Of a stretch of 64,000 nt of DNA, positions 25,741 to 35,300 are shown in pieces. The stretch spans positions 16,934 to 80,933 of the forward strand of contig NZ_SLTI01000049.1 in NCBI RefSeq assembly GCF_004347735.1. Reading direction: 5' to 3'. Made by a program: the position numbers and the translations under genes. This DNA is from Sulfuricurvum sp. IAE1. Lineage in GTDB: Bacteria > Campylobacterota > Campylobacteria > Campylobacterales > Sulfurimonadaceae. The notes under the pieces were generated by a model. The model was not told the origin of the DNA. It did no database searches and saw only the letters and a list, made by a program, of their open reading frames with translations. Positions within the stretch are counted from its first letter, which is position 1, and every line of letters begins with the position of its first letter.

Positions 25741-25855
25741 CACAATAAACGCCATTGACAATACATAACAAACAATATAGAATATCATACTATTCATAAC
25801 GGTTATTCCATAATAGCGCTTTTTGTTTTTTGAACAATGACAAACGTTGTGGGAT

Positions 25856-25879
25856 ATACTATACATACTATACAGTATG
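25856..25879. promoter_or_regulatory. tandem repeat and palindrome upstream of the recombinase
   Basis: ATACTATAC occurs twice in tandem (25856-25873) and the second copy merges into the palindrome CATACT-ATAC-AGTATG (25864-25879). It lies 35 bp before the recombinase gene and may be its operator or accessory binding site. Confidence 0.45.
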
Positions 25880-25914
25880 AATATGAAAACCAAAGAAAAA
25901 GGGGAAAATAGGCG

Positions 25915-26904
25915 ATGAAGCTCGAAACAGACGATCTTATAGCCGATCTAAACCGATGGCATAAAGCTTATATTAGACATATAAAGGCGCTTTCATACTC
26001 TAATAACACACTAGAGCTATACAACAGAGCTATATTACAGTTTATTGAGTATATGCACGAATATCAAGAAGATATTATGATTGTAGGCATAAGGGCGCAT
26101 CACTTCACTGGATTTCTCGGATGGATGGAAGAACAAGCTGAAAAGCAAGGAAAGAGTGCATTAAACGGTAATATTTTGTCAAAATCGACAAAAGAGACAT
26201 ATTTAAAGGCGGTAAAGGCTTTTTTTACCTTTATCAGCGACAACAACGATGAGCTTGTCACCTTTGAGCGTTTTTTCAAAAACATCCGAATCGCAAACGA
26301 TACAAAACCGGAAGGGAAGATAGATTACCTCACCACGCAAGAAGTGTCGTCGTTGATCTCGGTTCTCGAACGCCAAAAAAGCAAATCCGGCGATTACGGA
26401 TCGTACCGCGACTCTCTCCTTATCAGGCTGATGCTTTTCGCCGGTCTCAGGATATCCGAAGCCCTCGGAGTGAAACTGTCCGATATCTCCAGATCGAGCG
26501 ACGACACTTTTGCAATCAAAGTGTTTGCGAAGGGGGGAATATTTCAAGAAGCACATATCGATTCAAGAAAGATCGAGGATGAGCTGGAATATTTTAAAAA
26601 GGTGGCCGCCCTGGCACCGGACGAATACATTATGCAGACACGCTCCGGCAAACGCATGACGCGACAGGGAGCCTATCAGGTTGCATCGACTCTCTATCGT
26701 CACGCGGGGGTGCGGCACGATGGATTACACATTCTTCGACACACGTTTGCTATGTGGATGACGTCGCGAGGTGTGGATCTGGTTGACATCAAAGATGCGC
26801 TTCGGCATTCGAGTATTACAACCACGACGGTGTATGCCAAGGCGACAAAGGAATCGGTAATTAAAGCAGTTCTTGATCCGGCAAAGGAAGAGAAATGGGC
26901 GTAA
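25915..26904 (+). CDS. tyrosine recombinase (XerC/D-like)
   Basis: 329 aa with an N-terminal SAM-like core-binding domain (residues about 10-115) and a catalytic domain. R179 (LFAGLRISEAL), a Lys in the KGG hairpin, H272-x-x-R275 (HILRHTFA), the LRHSS His and Y307 (TVYAKA) complete the active site. It could resolve plasmid multimers or move an integrated form. No clear dif-like core was found; the AT-rich 230 bp upstream is the candidate site. Confidence 0.88.
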   Translation: MKLETDDLIADLNRWHKAYIRHIKALSYSNNTLELYNRAILQFIEYMHEYQEDIMIVGIRAHHFTGFLGWMEEQAEKQGKSALNGNILSKSTKETYLKAVKAFFTFISDNNDELVTFERFFKNIRIANDTKPEGKIDYLTTQEVSSLISVLERQKSKSGDYGSYRDSLLIRLMLFAGLRISEALGVKLSDISRSSDDTFAIKVFAKGGIFQEAHIDSRKIEDELEYFKKVAALAPDEYIMQTRSGKRMTRQGAYQVASTLYRHAGVRHDGLHILRHTFAMWMTSRGVDLVDIKDALRHSSITTTTVYAKATKESVIKAVLDPAKEEKWA

Positions 26905-26921
26905 CGAGGAAATAGGGGAGG

Positions 26922-26937
26922 GGCACCTTACGGTGCC
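26922..26937. terminator. hairpin between convergent genes
   Basis: GGCACC-TTAC-GGTGCC lies between the recombinase stop and the traN stop and overlaps the last codons of traN. Probable bidirectional transcription barrier. Confidence 0.5.
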
Positions 26938-28769
26938 AGGTTTGTGTCAACATTGTTGATGACGTTTTGAAGATCGCCGACGACGTTGTTTTGGATATTT
27001 GGCACAACTTCATACTCAATCCATTCATTGAAATCCACTTTTGAGAAATCGATCTTCTGAAATTCTTCCGGGGTAAACCCGCGGCAATTCGGCGCTTGTG
27101 GGGACCCCCATGCTATCCCAAGTTGAGGTCTTCCGCCTTCTTGAATGATCCGTGCGAGCGGAGAGGAAAAGCAACAAAACGTTTTTTTCTTCTGCACGCA
27201 TCCGATCAGCGGCCATTTTTCTGCGCAGTAGTCTCCAACGTAATGGCAGTTCCCATCAAGCTCACCATATTCCCGCAACTTTCCAAGCGTTTTTTCGGAT
27301 TCGCGACACTGGCCAAGACCAAACCATGTGGTTCCCTTTTGGCAGCAGTCGGTATAGCCTGTCTGAATTCCTGATGTTCTGCATCTGTGGTCCTGACCAT
27401 TAAAAATGTAGATAGTCCCAAGACAGTTTCCAGATGAGTCAACTTGTCCGTCGTTTTGCTTATCGGTCTGCCCCTCGGTCGTGTCGGTGTTTTCTACACC
27501 CCCTGATATGTTGACGCACTGAAAATTTCCAAGCGGACAATTCGGCCCGACGGTCTTTTTGCATTCGCCAAATGCGGTTTCCGCCCCGGTTGTTGCGGTG
27601 TATCCGGTCGGACACGCAAGAGTATTTACGGTACACGTTGTGCCGGAGAGAGTGCCGCCGGAAGGGCAGGAGTAGGTTGTTGTGTTTTTGACGCAACGAA
27701 TCCCAACAAAAGAACCGCAACCAGATCCGCCGTTATTATCACTATAGGGCATGTATCTTGCCCCGCTCCAAATATAATTAACCCATCCATAGTTGTAATA
27801 GACCTTATTGGAAGTCCATCCTCCCGAGGGACATGAGGGAGTAGGGCCGCCCCCGGCAGTAGTTTCGCCCAATGTTGGAAGCCGCATGCCCTTCGAGGCG
27901 CAATAGCCTGCCGCCGAATGGGGGTAGCAATTATCCCCGCCTCCTTCGGCATAGGCGGTAATTCCCCCTTCGCATCCATCCCACGTCAATCCACTTGAAG
28001 CTGTCGCCGGATAAGTATAAGACGACCCCGTTTTTGAGGTGTAGTCGGTAGAATACGCACATTGCGCCAACTGCCCGCTGTCATTAGAACACCAATACCC
28101 AGTCGAAGTTGAGGTGGTCGGCTTTGGCGTTCCGGCGACACATGCAAGCTCGCCATTCCATTCTGCAATCGCTTTGAATTTTGCCTTGTAATCTCCCCCG
28201 TAGCTCGCGTGGTAACCGTCGTCGCTCCATTTCCCATCCGTTCCAATTCGAGCCCAATGCTCACCGTTGATTGGAACAACGCCGATATCGGCACTATCAT
28301 TTTTGTTGTCGGGTTGCCCCGCCGCCCAGTTTGAAAACGTAATCGCAAGGCCGTCTTTGTCTTTGAATCGGCTCGGATCGACGCTGTTGTAGCTGTTTGA
28401 TTTGAGCGGATCATAAATGCCGATCCAAGCATTCACTCCATAGTATCCGACAATCCCCTTGATGAGATCGTTTTCGTTCGAATCGTTCGGCACGGAGAGG
28501 TTCGAGAATGACGTCCAGAAATTCGTTGTTTTGCTGATGCCGTAGGACTTTGAACCGTCACTCACGAATCCGTCGTAATTGGCGGTATCACAAGCCCCCG
28601 CATTTGTCGGATTCGGGTCCATTTCCTCACAGGTCTTTCCGCAGACGGAGTTACACATGGCTTGCACCGAATAGGTCAAGCCGTTGTTACTGCAATGAAA
28701 AGGTGCGGACAGAGCCGACGTCGATATGGCCAACCCCAAAATGGCTATTTTCAGATCAGTTTTGAGCAT
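26928..28769 (-). CDS. traN: TraN mating-pair stabilisation protein with C-type-lectin-like domain
   Basis: 613 aa with a signal peptide (cut after about ALSA). The C-terminus from about 480 (CHYVGDYC, CCFSSPLARIIQEGGRPQLG, CRGFTPEEFQKIDFS) is the conserved TraN tail. Before it lie a Cys-rich segment, a DUF1566-like module (MRLPTLGET, FVGIRCVKN) and, at about 55-205, a C-type-lectin-like fold: AWIGIYD, WAAGQPDN (Q152-P153-D154) and KWSDDGY. TraN is the outer-membrane adhesin of F-type systems that contacts the recipient; the lectin-like part suggests glycan recognition (inference). Confidence 0.88.
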   Translation of the reverse strand: MLKTDLKIAILGLAISTSALSAPFHCSNNGLTYSVQAMCNSVCGKTCEEMDPNPTNAGACDTANYDGFVSDGSKSYGISKTTNFWTSFSNLSVPNDSNENDLIKGIVGYYGVNAWIGIYDPLKSNSYNSVDPSRFKDKDGLAITFSNWAAGQPDNKNDSADIGVVPINGEHWARIGTDGKWSDDGYHASYGGDYKAKFKAIAEWNGELACVAGTPKPTTSTSTGYWCSNDSGQLAQCAYSTDYTSKTGSSYTYPATASSGLTWDGCEGGITAYAEGGGDNCYPHSAAGYCASKGMRLPTLGETTAGGGPTPSCPSGGWTSNKVYYNYGWVNYIWSGARYMPYSDNNGGSGCGSFVGIRCVKNTTTYSCPSGGTLSGTTCTVNTLACPTGYTATTGAETAFGECKKTVGPNCPLGNFQCVNISGGVENTDTTEGQTDKQNDGQVDSSGNCLGTIYIFNGQDHRCRTSGIQTGYTDCCQKGTTWFGLGQCRESEKTLGKLREYGELDGNCHYVGDYCAEKWPLIGCVQKKKTFCCFSSPLARIIQEGGRPQLGIAWGSPQAPNCRGFTPEEFQKIDFSKVDFNEWIEYEVVPNIQNNVVGDLQNVINNVDTNLAP

Positions 28770-29184
28770 AGCGTCGAGTCTCCTTTTTAAACATATCCAT
28801 CACCTTACGCGAATATCTGCCGGTCCGGTCGCCGTTGTAGCAATCGAGGGCTTTATAGGTGTATCCGTGCTTATTCACACACCCCGCCAGCACCCATGCA
28901 CCAACATTGATGTTCGTTTCAGGGTGCCAAAGGTTTTGCTGGGTTATCCCGAATTTGGCGAGAGTAGGGAGGTGGACCGTGTTGATCTGCATGATCCCGA
29001 TATCAGTAGTGCCGTTACGGTTTTTGTTGATCGCCATAGGATTCCCTCCGCTCTCAACTTTGGATATGGAATAAAGAAGCCACGGGTCGATCCCATATCG
29101 CTCTCCGGCTTCTACAAACGGGTTCGCCTGTAAAACGAGCGGGGTCATAGTGATTAATATGAAGGTGGTTAATTTTGAGAACAT
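28756..29184 (-). CDS. lytic transglycosylase (SLT family)
   Basis: 142 aa from Met at 29184 (RBS AAAGGATCTTAT), with a signal peptide. YSISKVESGGNPMAIN contains the catalytic Glu, and GIMQINTVH and ALDCYNGD are the other SLT motifs. It locally opens peptidoglycan for the transfer machine. Overlaps traN by 14 bp. Confidence 0.88.
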   Translation of the reverse strand: MFSKLTTFILITMTPLVLQANPFVEAGERYGIDPWLLYSISKVESGGNPMAINKNRNGTTDIGIMQINTVHLPTLAKFGITQQNLWHPETNINVGAWVLAGCVNKHGYTYKALDCYNGDRTGRYSRKVMDMFKKETRRYAQN

Positions 29185-31250
29185 ATAAGATCCTTTGCGG
29201 CCTCGCTGACGGCACCGACCGTTGTGACCGCCTGCTGAAACCCTGTCCAGCTTCCGGTACATGAGCAATCCTCCACCTTCGTTTCAGACAAGGAGGCATC
29301 CACGGGGCAAGTCATCGTGCTGCCGGATTTGGTGCAGGTTTTGATGATCGTTTCGGTAACAGTTGTCCCGCCCGGCGTTTGGCTCCGATTGGTGCCGTCG
29401 CCGAACTGGTCCGCACTTTGTTTCGGCCGCTTTACGGTGCATACCGGATTTGGGCAGTCGTCGCCTCCGGGGAGGTTGCTGATCGTTTTAACTGAGCCAT
29501 CCAAATCGGTATAGGTCATTGATGTCGCAGACTGATCGGTTTTTGAAGCGGTACCGGCGGCACGGGTCATGGCAGATGCGTTGATGTTAATGTCTTTGGC
29601 GGTGCATTCGTAGGTTCTTTTAATGTAAAACCATGATTTGTCCCCACTTCCAAGAACAACACTTCCACTTGTGTTTGCTGCCGTAATGTTGCTGCCGTCG
29701 GCACAGAGGGTTGTTGGGACAATAGATGAGTCATGAGAGTAACATCGCTTTTGCGGGATGGTTGTTTGTTTGGCGCCATCTCTGATGGTGTATATACAGT
29801 TGCTCCCACCTTGGTCACATATTTGTTCGTCAACGACTCGACATGTACTGTCTGCCTCCTGCGTCGCACAGCCATTTGACTCGGTGAGTTTGAATTCCTC
29901 TTTTTCAGCGCTAACATCAATCGACACGGCCAGCGTGGGTGTTTGGGCTCCGCTCGCTGGACATAAATTCTGGAACCATTTTGCAATGGAGACCCCATTG
30001 TTTCCAAGGTAGTTCGCTGTTCCGGTTGCACCAACATTGCACCCGCCTCCATCTGTGACCGTCATATTTACACGATAAGATGTGTTGAGAACGGTCCCGC
30101 CGCCAAAACCAAGCGTTGTGCTGAGATTTTTGGTAATGAAATTTTGCCATCCAGCCCCTCCGCAGTTATGCCCCATCGTGTTTGGGTTTCCATTTGGCAG
30201 CAGATAGCTTCCGGGAGCAGCTCCAGCCATATCGTATGTAAATACACTTGTGTCTTTATTATAGACCAGCTTGAGCCAAAGTTCATGGTCAGTACAGATG
30301 CTTTGGGTGGTTGATAAAGTGGTTGATTTGGTTGTAAGCTGTGCGATTGGGGTTTTTGTAACGACACAGGATGTTTTTGACGGCATCGTGATCGTGTCCC
30401 CAGCATTATTGTAGGCTACCTCATTCTGATGGCTAATCATCGAATAATAGCTGGTTGGGTCGCTTCCTTGCTCAATGGCGACATCGCCGATCGATGTGCT
30501 TGGTGGAAACTGTCCCTCGTAATAGATCGTTGGGTTCTTTTCCCCGTACTTATCCCAGTTAGACGACCCAAGACCCGTACAATTCGTTTTATCCTGCCCG
30601 TATAGGAAATAGGTCATTTCCGCGAAACTCCATTCGCTTTTTGACTGTAAAAACAAAGGGTTGCTTTTCATGATCGCGGCAGAGATCCCGCCGCCGATGT
30701 TTTCGTAGATTTGAGGAGCGAGAGAGGAAACCCCGCAGGATGCGTTTGAGCAATAGCAAGCTCCGAGTTCAGTCGATTGGGCGGTAACACCGCGCAGTTT
30801 GACTTGCTTGTTGCTGGTAGCGTCCCAAACGTATGGCTTGCAATCCGTCCAGCTACCCGCTGGGTTACACATCAGCACCCCATTGGTGCAAACTCCTGAA
30901 ACCGTCCTGCCGATCGAATTCGTGTCGTATGTATAATCATACGTCCCGTCGAGATTCGTGTCTTGTTTGATGATAAGGCGGTAATCGTTTCCGCCTGCGG
31001 GGATGAAAGTGATCCCGACGCTTTTGGAGCTTGCAGGACATTGAATCTGCGCGTCAAAACTTTTTGTCCCGTCAACGGTCGTCATTTGCGTTTTGCTCAT
31101 AAGCGGCTGTGCAAGGCGATTGTTTACACCGTCCTTACTGCCAAAGATTCCGAGAGCCGTGTTCCCAATATTTGACCCCCTTGAAGCGGCAGCGGGATCG
31201 GCCGCAATCAAGACGGTGCAGGCCATTAAAGAAAGGGTGATGGTACGCAT
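29169..31250 (-). CDS. large secreted Cys-rich protein of the transfer operon
   Basis: 693 aa from Met at 31250 (AAGGAATTCA), with a signal peptide MRTITLSLMACTVLIAADPA. Periplasmic or surface protein with many Cys (CYCSNASC, CTVKRPK, CSCTGSW) and Ser/Thr-rich stretches. It heads the operon with the transglycosylase and TraN, so a role in the pilus or recipient contact is likely. I cannot match it to a standard F-type Tra protein. Confidence 0.65.
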   Translation of the reverse strand: MRTITLSLMACTVLIAADPAAASRGSNIGNTALGIFGSKDGVNNRLAQPLMSKTQMTTVDGTKSFDAQIQCPASSKSVGITFIPAGGNDYRLIIKQDTNLDGTYDYTYDTNSIGRTVSGVCTNGVLMCNPAGSWTDCKPYVWDATSNKQVKLRGVTAQSTELGACYCSNASCGVSSLAPQIYENIGGGISAAIMKSNPLFLQSKSEWSFAEMTYFLYGQDKTNCTGLGSSNWDKYGEKNPTIYYEGQFPPSTSIGDVAIEQGSDPTSYYSMISHQNEVAYNNAGDTITMPSKTSCVVTKTPIAQLTTKSTTLSTTQSICTDHELWLKLVYNKDTSVFTYDMAGAAPGSYLLPNGNPNTMGHNCGGAGWQNFITKNLSTTLGFGGGTVLNTSYRVNMTVTDGGGCNVGATGTANYLGNNGVSIAKWFQNLCPASGAQTPTLAVSIDVSAEKEEFKLTESNGCATQEADSTCRVVDEQICDQGGSNCIYTIRDGAKQTTIPQKRCYSHDSSIVPTTLCADGSNITAANTSGSVVLGSGDKSWFYIKRTYECTAKDININASAMTRAAGTASKTDQSATSMTYTDLDGSVKTISNLPGGDDCPNPVCTVKRPKQSADQFGDGTNRSQTPGGTTVTETIIKTCTKSGSTMTCPVDASLSETKVEDCSCTGSWTGFQQAVTTVGAVSEAAKDLICSQN

Positions 31251-31309
31251 TGAATTCCTTATGGGGAAATTGCTGATTTTTTTACAAAATTCACGGATAT
31301 AATCTATTT

Positions 31310-31327
31310 GACAATATGTATAACGTC
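31310..31327 (-). promoter_or_regulatory. tra-regulon operator, copy 1
   Basis: Minus-strand GACGTTATACATATTGTC, an 18-bp palindrome of the form GACnnTATnnATAnnGTC, 60 bp upstream of the 31250-26928 operon. Same sequence as the copies at 39554, 46644, 47837 and 52358. Confidence 0.7.
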
Positions 31328-31362
31328 CACAAAAAAACAATAATATAAATATGTAAATAATA

Positions 31363-31391
31363 TTGACATTATGTATATTATTCGGTATAAT
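31363..31391 (+). promoter_or_regulatory. consensus promoter of the PIN-membrane gene
   Basis: TTGACA (31363-31368), a 17-bp spacer and TATAAT (31386-31391), 25 bp before the start codon with RBS AGGAGG between. Confidence 0.8.
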
Positions 31392-31416
31392 TTATACAAG
31401 ATTTAGGAGGTGCTAC

Positions 31417-32349
31417 ATGAAGAATGTCCTCATTGATACATCGATTGTCCTCGACGGAGTTGAAAACGTCACGATGCTCGATAAGCAGAATAATGTGTTC
31501 GTATCTGATGTCGTTCTGCGCGAATTAGACGGCAACAAAGGTGCTGAAGGATCAAAAGGCTACAACGCCCGTGAGTTCTTCCGTCAGTTCAATAAAAACG
31601 ATTTTAAGACGCTCGACACTCTCCCTGAAACTGGGATGCCCGTAATGAAAAATGATACTCTCACGGAGGGTTCAATCGACAGCGGTGCGCACGTTTATAC
31701 TCTTTCGCGGAAATGGTATCGCGCTAAAGACATCAATGATTCTCGGATTATTGAAATTGCGAAGGATTACGATCTTGGGCTGGTAACGCTCGATCAGGCG
31801 CAGAGCGCGAGAGCGAAGTCGGTAGGGGTTGCTGCGAATATTTTGAAAACCAATGAGAGCAAGTTTCTGAAAAGCGACTACATTGTTCTATTCTCAGTTA
31901 TTAACTTTATTGCCATCGTATTTGCGGTTGGTCTTTATGAAGTGCTCCAAACTTTTTCAGAAACCATGCAATATCTTGGTATTTTGGTGGGCATGACACC
32001 TTTCTTTTTTGTTGCAAAAAAAATTCTTCGGGGGAAAGATAAACCATTGTTGAGATCGCTTTCATCTTTCGTGATGTTTGTTTCGCTTCTAGTTATGTCC
32101 GTAGGGGCGATTAAGAATTCTCCTATTTTAGGGGTAGTTGGGTTTATTGTTTATTTGGCTTCTCTTTTTATTGTAGGAAAAGTAGAGATTAGCATCAACT
32201 CGATGAAAGCCAGATATGATGCCCATGAGACAAACGACAAAGAAAGTGATTTTTCTTTGTCATCTGGCACTGGCGCTGGTGGCTTCAGTGATTATCACAT
32301 CAGAAGCACGGAGCTTTCCTTTGACAGCCCTTATTCCACTCATGCTTAA
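31417..32349 (+). CDS. membrane-anchored PIN-domain protein
   Basis: 310 aa from ATG 31417 behind TTTAGGAGGTGCTAC. Residues 1-145 are a PIN domain of the PhoH2/YlaK type: LIDTSIVLD, VVLRELDGNKG, NDSRIIEIA and LVTLDQAQS give the four acidic positions. Four membrane helices follow (e.g. VLFSVINFIAIVFAVGLYEV, PILGVVGFIVYLASLFIVG) and a Ser-rich tail. An RNase tethered to the inner membrane is the simplest reading. It is transcribed against the tra operons from its own strong promoter. Confidence 0.7.
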   Translation: MKNVLIDTSIVLDGVENVTMLDKQNNVFVSDVVLRELDGNKGAEGSKGYNAREFFRQFNKNDFKTLDTLPETGMPVMKNDTLTEGSIDSGAHVYTLSRKWYRAKDINDSRIIEIAKDYDLGLVTLDQAQSARAKSVGVAANILKTNESKFLKSDYIVLFSVINFIAIVFAVGLYEVLQTFSETMQYLGILVGMTPFFFVAKKILRGKDKPLLRSLSSFVMFVSLLVMSVGAIKNSPILGVVGFIVYLASLFIVGKVEISINSMKARYDAHETNDKESDFSLSSGTGAGGFSDYHIRSTELSFDSPYSTHA

Positions 32350-32364
32350 TTTGGCAAAACCTTT

Positions 32365-35300
32365 TTATCTTGCGGGTGGGTTCGCTATGGTGCTGCCAGT
32401 CCCCTTATTGTTTTTGTTGTTTCCCAATACATCTACAATTGCCGATGTGCCTCCAGTCGTATCAAAGGTTGGATACTTAAATGCCTGATTGGTAACACTG
32501 CCCGTATAAACAGTATCGGCAGCCTTGTTCAATTGTGAAATATACTCCTTGAGCATTTCGGGACTGCTGGCCTTTAGTTCGTTTATCTGTCTTAGTAGTT
32601 CGGCCGCCTCCTGGCTATTACTCGAAACACTGCCTCCACCAGCGCCTTGAATGTTGCCTGAAAATTGAGAGAGCATACCCTTGAGCTCCGGAAGAGACAT
32701 TCCGCTGTTCTTTAGTTTTTCGGCGGTTTCATAGATTGCAGTCGCCTCTGGCATGGTGCTGACGCCTTGTGCGTGTCCACCTGCTTTTACAACTGCTGCC
32801 TTTGTTGATTGATCCAGCACGGGTTCGGGGGTTGCCAGCCCGGCCTTAGACCGTATGTATTCTTCACTTCTCTTGATTGCTTCAGGATCGTTTGCCGTCC
32901 ATGCCTGCATAAGTCCTTCAACACCATTTCCATATTGTGTGGATTTATATCCGGCGCCTTCTTCTTTAAAAAACCCACTCATAATTTCAAGAAATTTGGA
33001 CTCACTGGAAAGCTTGGTGTTGTTAGCCATTTTCTGAGAATATGCCGCGCTCAGTTCGGCAGTATAACTCTCTTTTTCTTCCTCGGTAAGTCCTGTTTTG
33101 TAGCTCATTCCAATATTTTTCTTGGCGGAAGCCCCCACCTCGTCAGTCCGAGTTTGTTTATCCGTATGTGCTGTTTTTGTACTAAATGTATCCGAATTAG
33201 CAACGGATGTTGTCACGTCATGCTTAAACGATTGTGAGTAATCCCGAGATATTGTCGTCCCATCCTTGGTGGTGACTGTAACCCCATGCTCATCCACCCA
33301 AGCATTTTCAAGGCTTGTGCTTGCCTCAGCTCCAGCTTTCGCGCCAAACAAAGCAGAAGCCAATTTGCCAAGCAATGCCTTATCACTTTCAACCGCTGCT
33401 GATACCTTTGTCCCGTTTGCAAAGCGACGGGTTTCCGACTCTTTGGTACTCTCTGCCTTCTCAAATGCCTTATCGTTTTTCTGGCTATATGCCTCTAAGG
33501 TACTTGAGGTACCGGAAACAACGTCGCTCCTGGTTGTTGCTTTTATGCGTTCTGAGGCTGTCGAATTTTCACTCGACGCCGCGAATTTTGCACCTGCCAC
33601 AAGCTCCGCCTGTGTTCCTACAAGCTTTTCTCCAGACTGTTGCGCCGTAATCGCTTTTTGTAGAGCGAGTTTTTCATTCTCTTGCTTAACCTGCTCCTCC
33701 GTGCTTGTCGCCTCATTCCCAAGTGACACTGCGCCTTTAATACCACGCAAGTCATATCCAGGCGCATATACAACCTGATTGCCATTATCATTGGACAGTT
33801 TGAACTGGAGTTTTCCACCTGCATTGTTGGACGATAGTGTGTTTCCGTTTCCAAGCATTTCCGATGTAGCAAGCATTCCTCCACCCGCGGCGGTTGTTTC
33901 ACTTGACATTGGCTTTCCGTCGTCAGACCATGAAGCAACCAGTGTTCCGTTAATTAGATGGCCGGATGAATCCATGACGACCTTGCCTCCTTTTGTGTCA
34001 TATCTTTTCCCGTCATTACCAATTGCCGACATATTTGAAATAATGTAATTTCCCTGTCCATCAGTTTCGTAATTAATGTCGCCAGTATATGTTTTGCCTC
34101 CGACGCTCAGAGAACGGGTGCTTGCTTTATTTTTATTGTTTTCATTGTAACCATTGTCAATTCCAAAACTACTGTTCATATTCGTCCCCTGTCCAAAAGA
34201 CGAATTTGCCGCCCAGTTTTGCTGATTGGTTCTGGCGTTGTTCATGGTGATATTGCCAAGCTTCGCTTCACCCGATCCAACCTCCATAGATGCCCCTTCA
34301 CCTCTGGCAACACGCGCAGTCATACCACCAGTCATGCCCTGGAACGCCATCCATCCGAACCCACCTACGATCACCCCTGCAATCGTCGGGATCATCCAGT
34401 ACATCGATGCGGCCATATTGACATACTCGATGTACTTTCCATCAACAACCGGCTTGGAAACGAGATTATAAACGCCGTTTGAATCGGTCACGCCCTGGAT
34501 GTAGCTTGCCGCCTTATTGAGGATGTAGAAATTGAGGATGACCTCACCGACGTGCCACAAAGAAAGCCAAATCAATGTAGTGAGATAACCGGCAAGAACC
34601 TTCCAAAACAATGGGGTCAGCAGCAGCAATGCAACAATCGGCGTAAGCGCAACGATGATGATCGTGAGAATGCTTTTGATAACGGGGAGATATTTACTCC
34701 CAAGCGCTCCCGAAATTACCATATTTGCTTGTGCAGTTTGTTCCCCTTTACCTACACCATACGCGACCGCCTCATTTGACATTCCGTTGACAGTCGCCCA
34801 GTTCTTGTAGGTTTCACTAAACTGATTGACCATGATCGATTGGAGAAGAAAACTCGATGCCGATTTGGAATACCCCATAAAGTAGTTAGAAGATGTTCCG
34901 AGAAGCGAACTGATCTGCGCCCCAGTATATCCCCCTAGCATACTCCCAAGCGACGTCATACCAACCCCGCTTGCATAGGTATTCAGATTGCCGTTTATCA
35001 GGTTATAGGCGGATTGGCACGTTTCAAGTTGAGGTTGTCGCGTCGCAGGATCGTAATAATACACAACGCGGGCAGGGTTGGTATCTGCAAACTCAGCCCA
35101 TAAATCCTCCGAGTTCGCCAGCGCGGTGATGTCATAGTATCCAGAGGAGATGTCGGGCGCCACGCAATCGATGATGAAGTTGTCAACGCTTTGGAAGATA
35201 TACGGATCGACAATCTTCGCATTGGCCGCGCCGTCCATAATGGCAAAGGGAGACAAAAAACCGCTTTTTGAATACGTCAGATCGCCCGGCACCGCAAACG

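Noticed and set aside
31417..32349. PIN protein as a VapC toxin
   Set aside because: No VapB-like partner, and the PIN domain resembles PhoH2 type fused to membrane helices.
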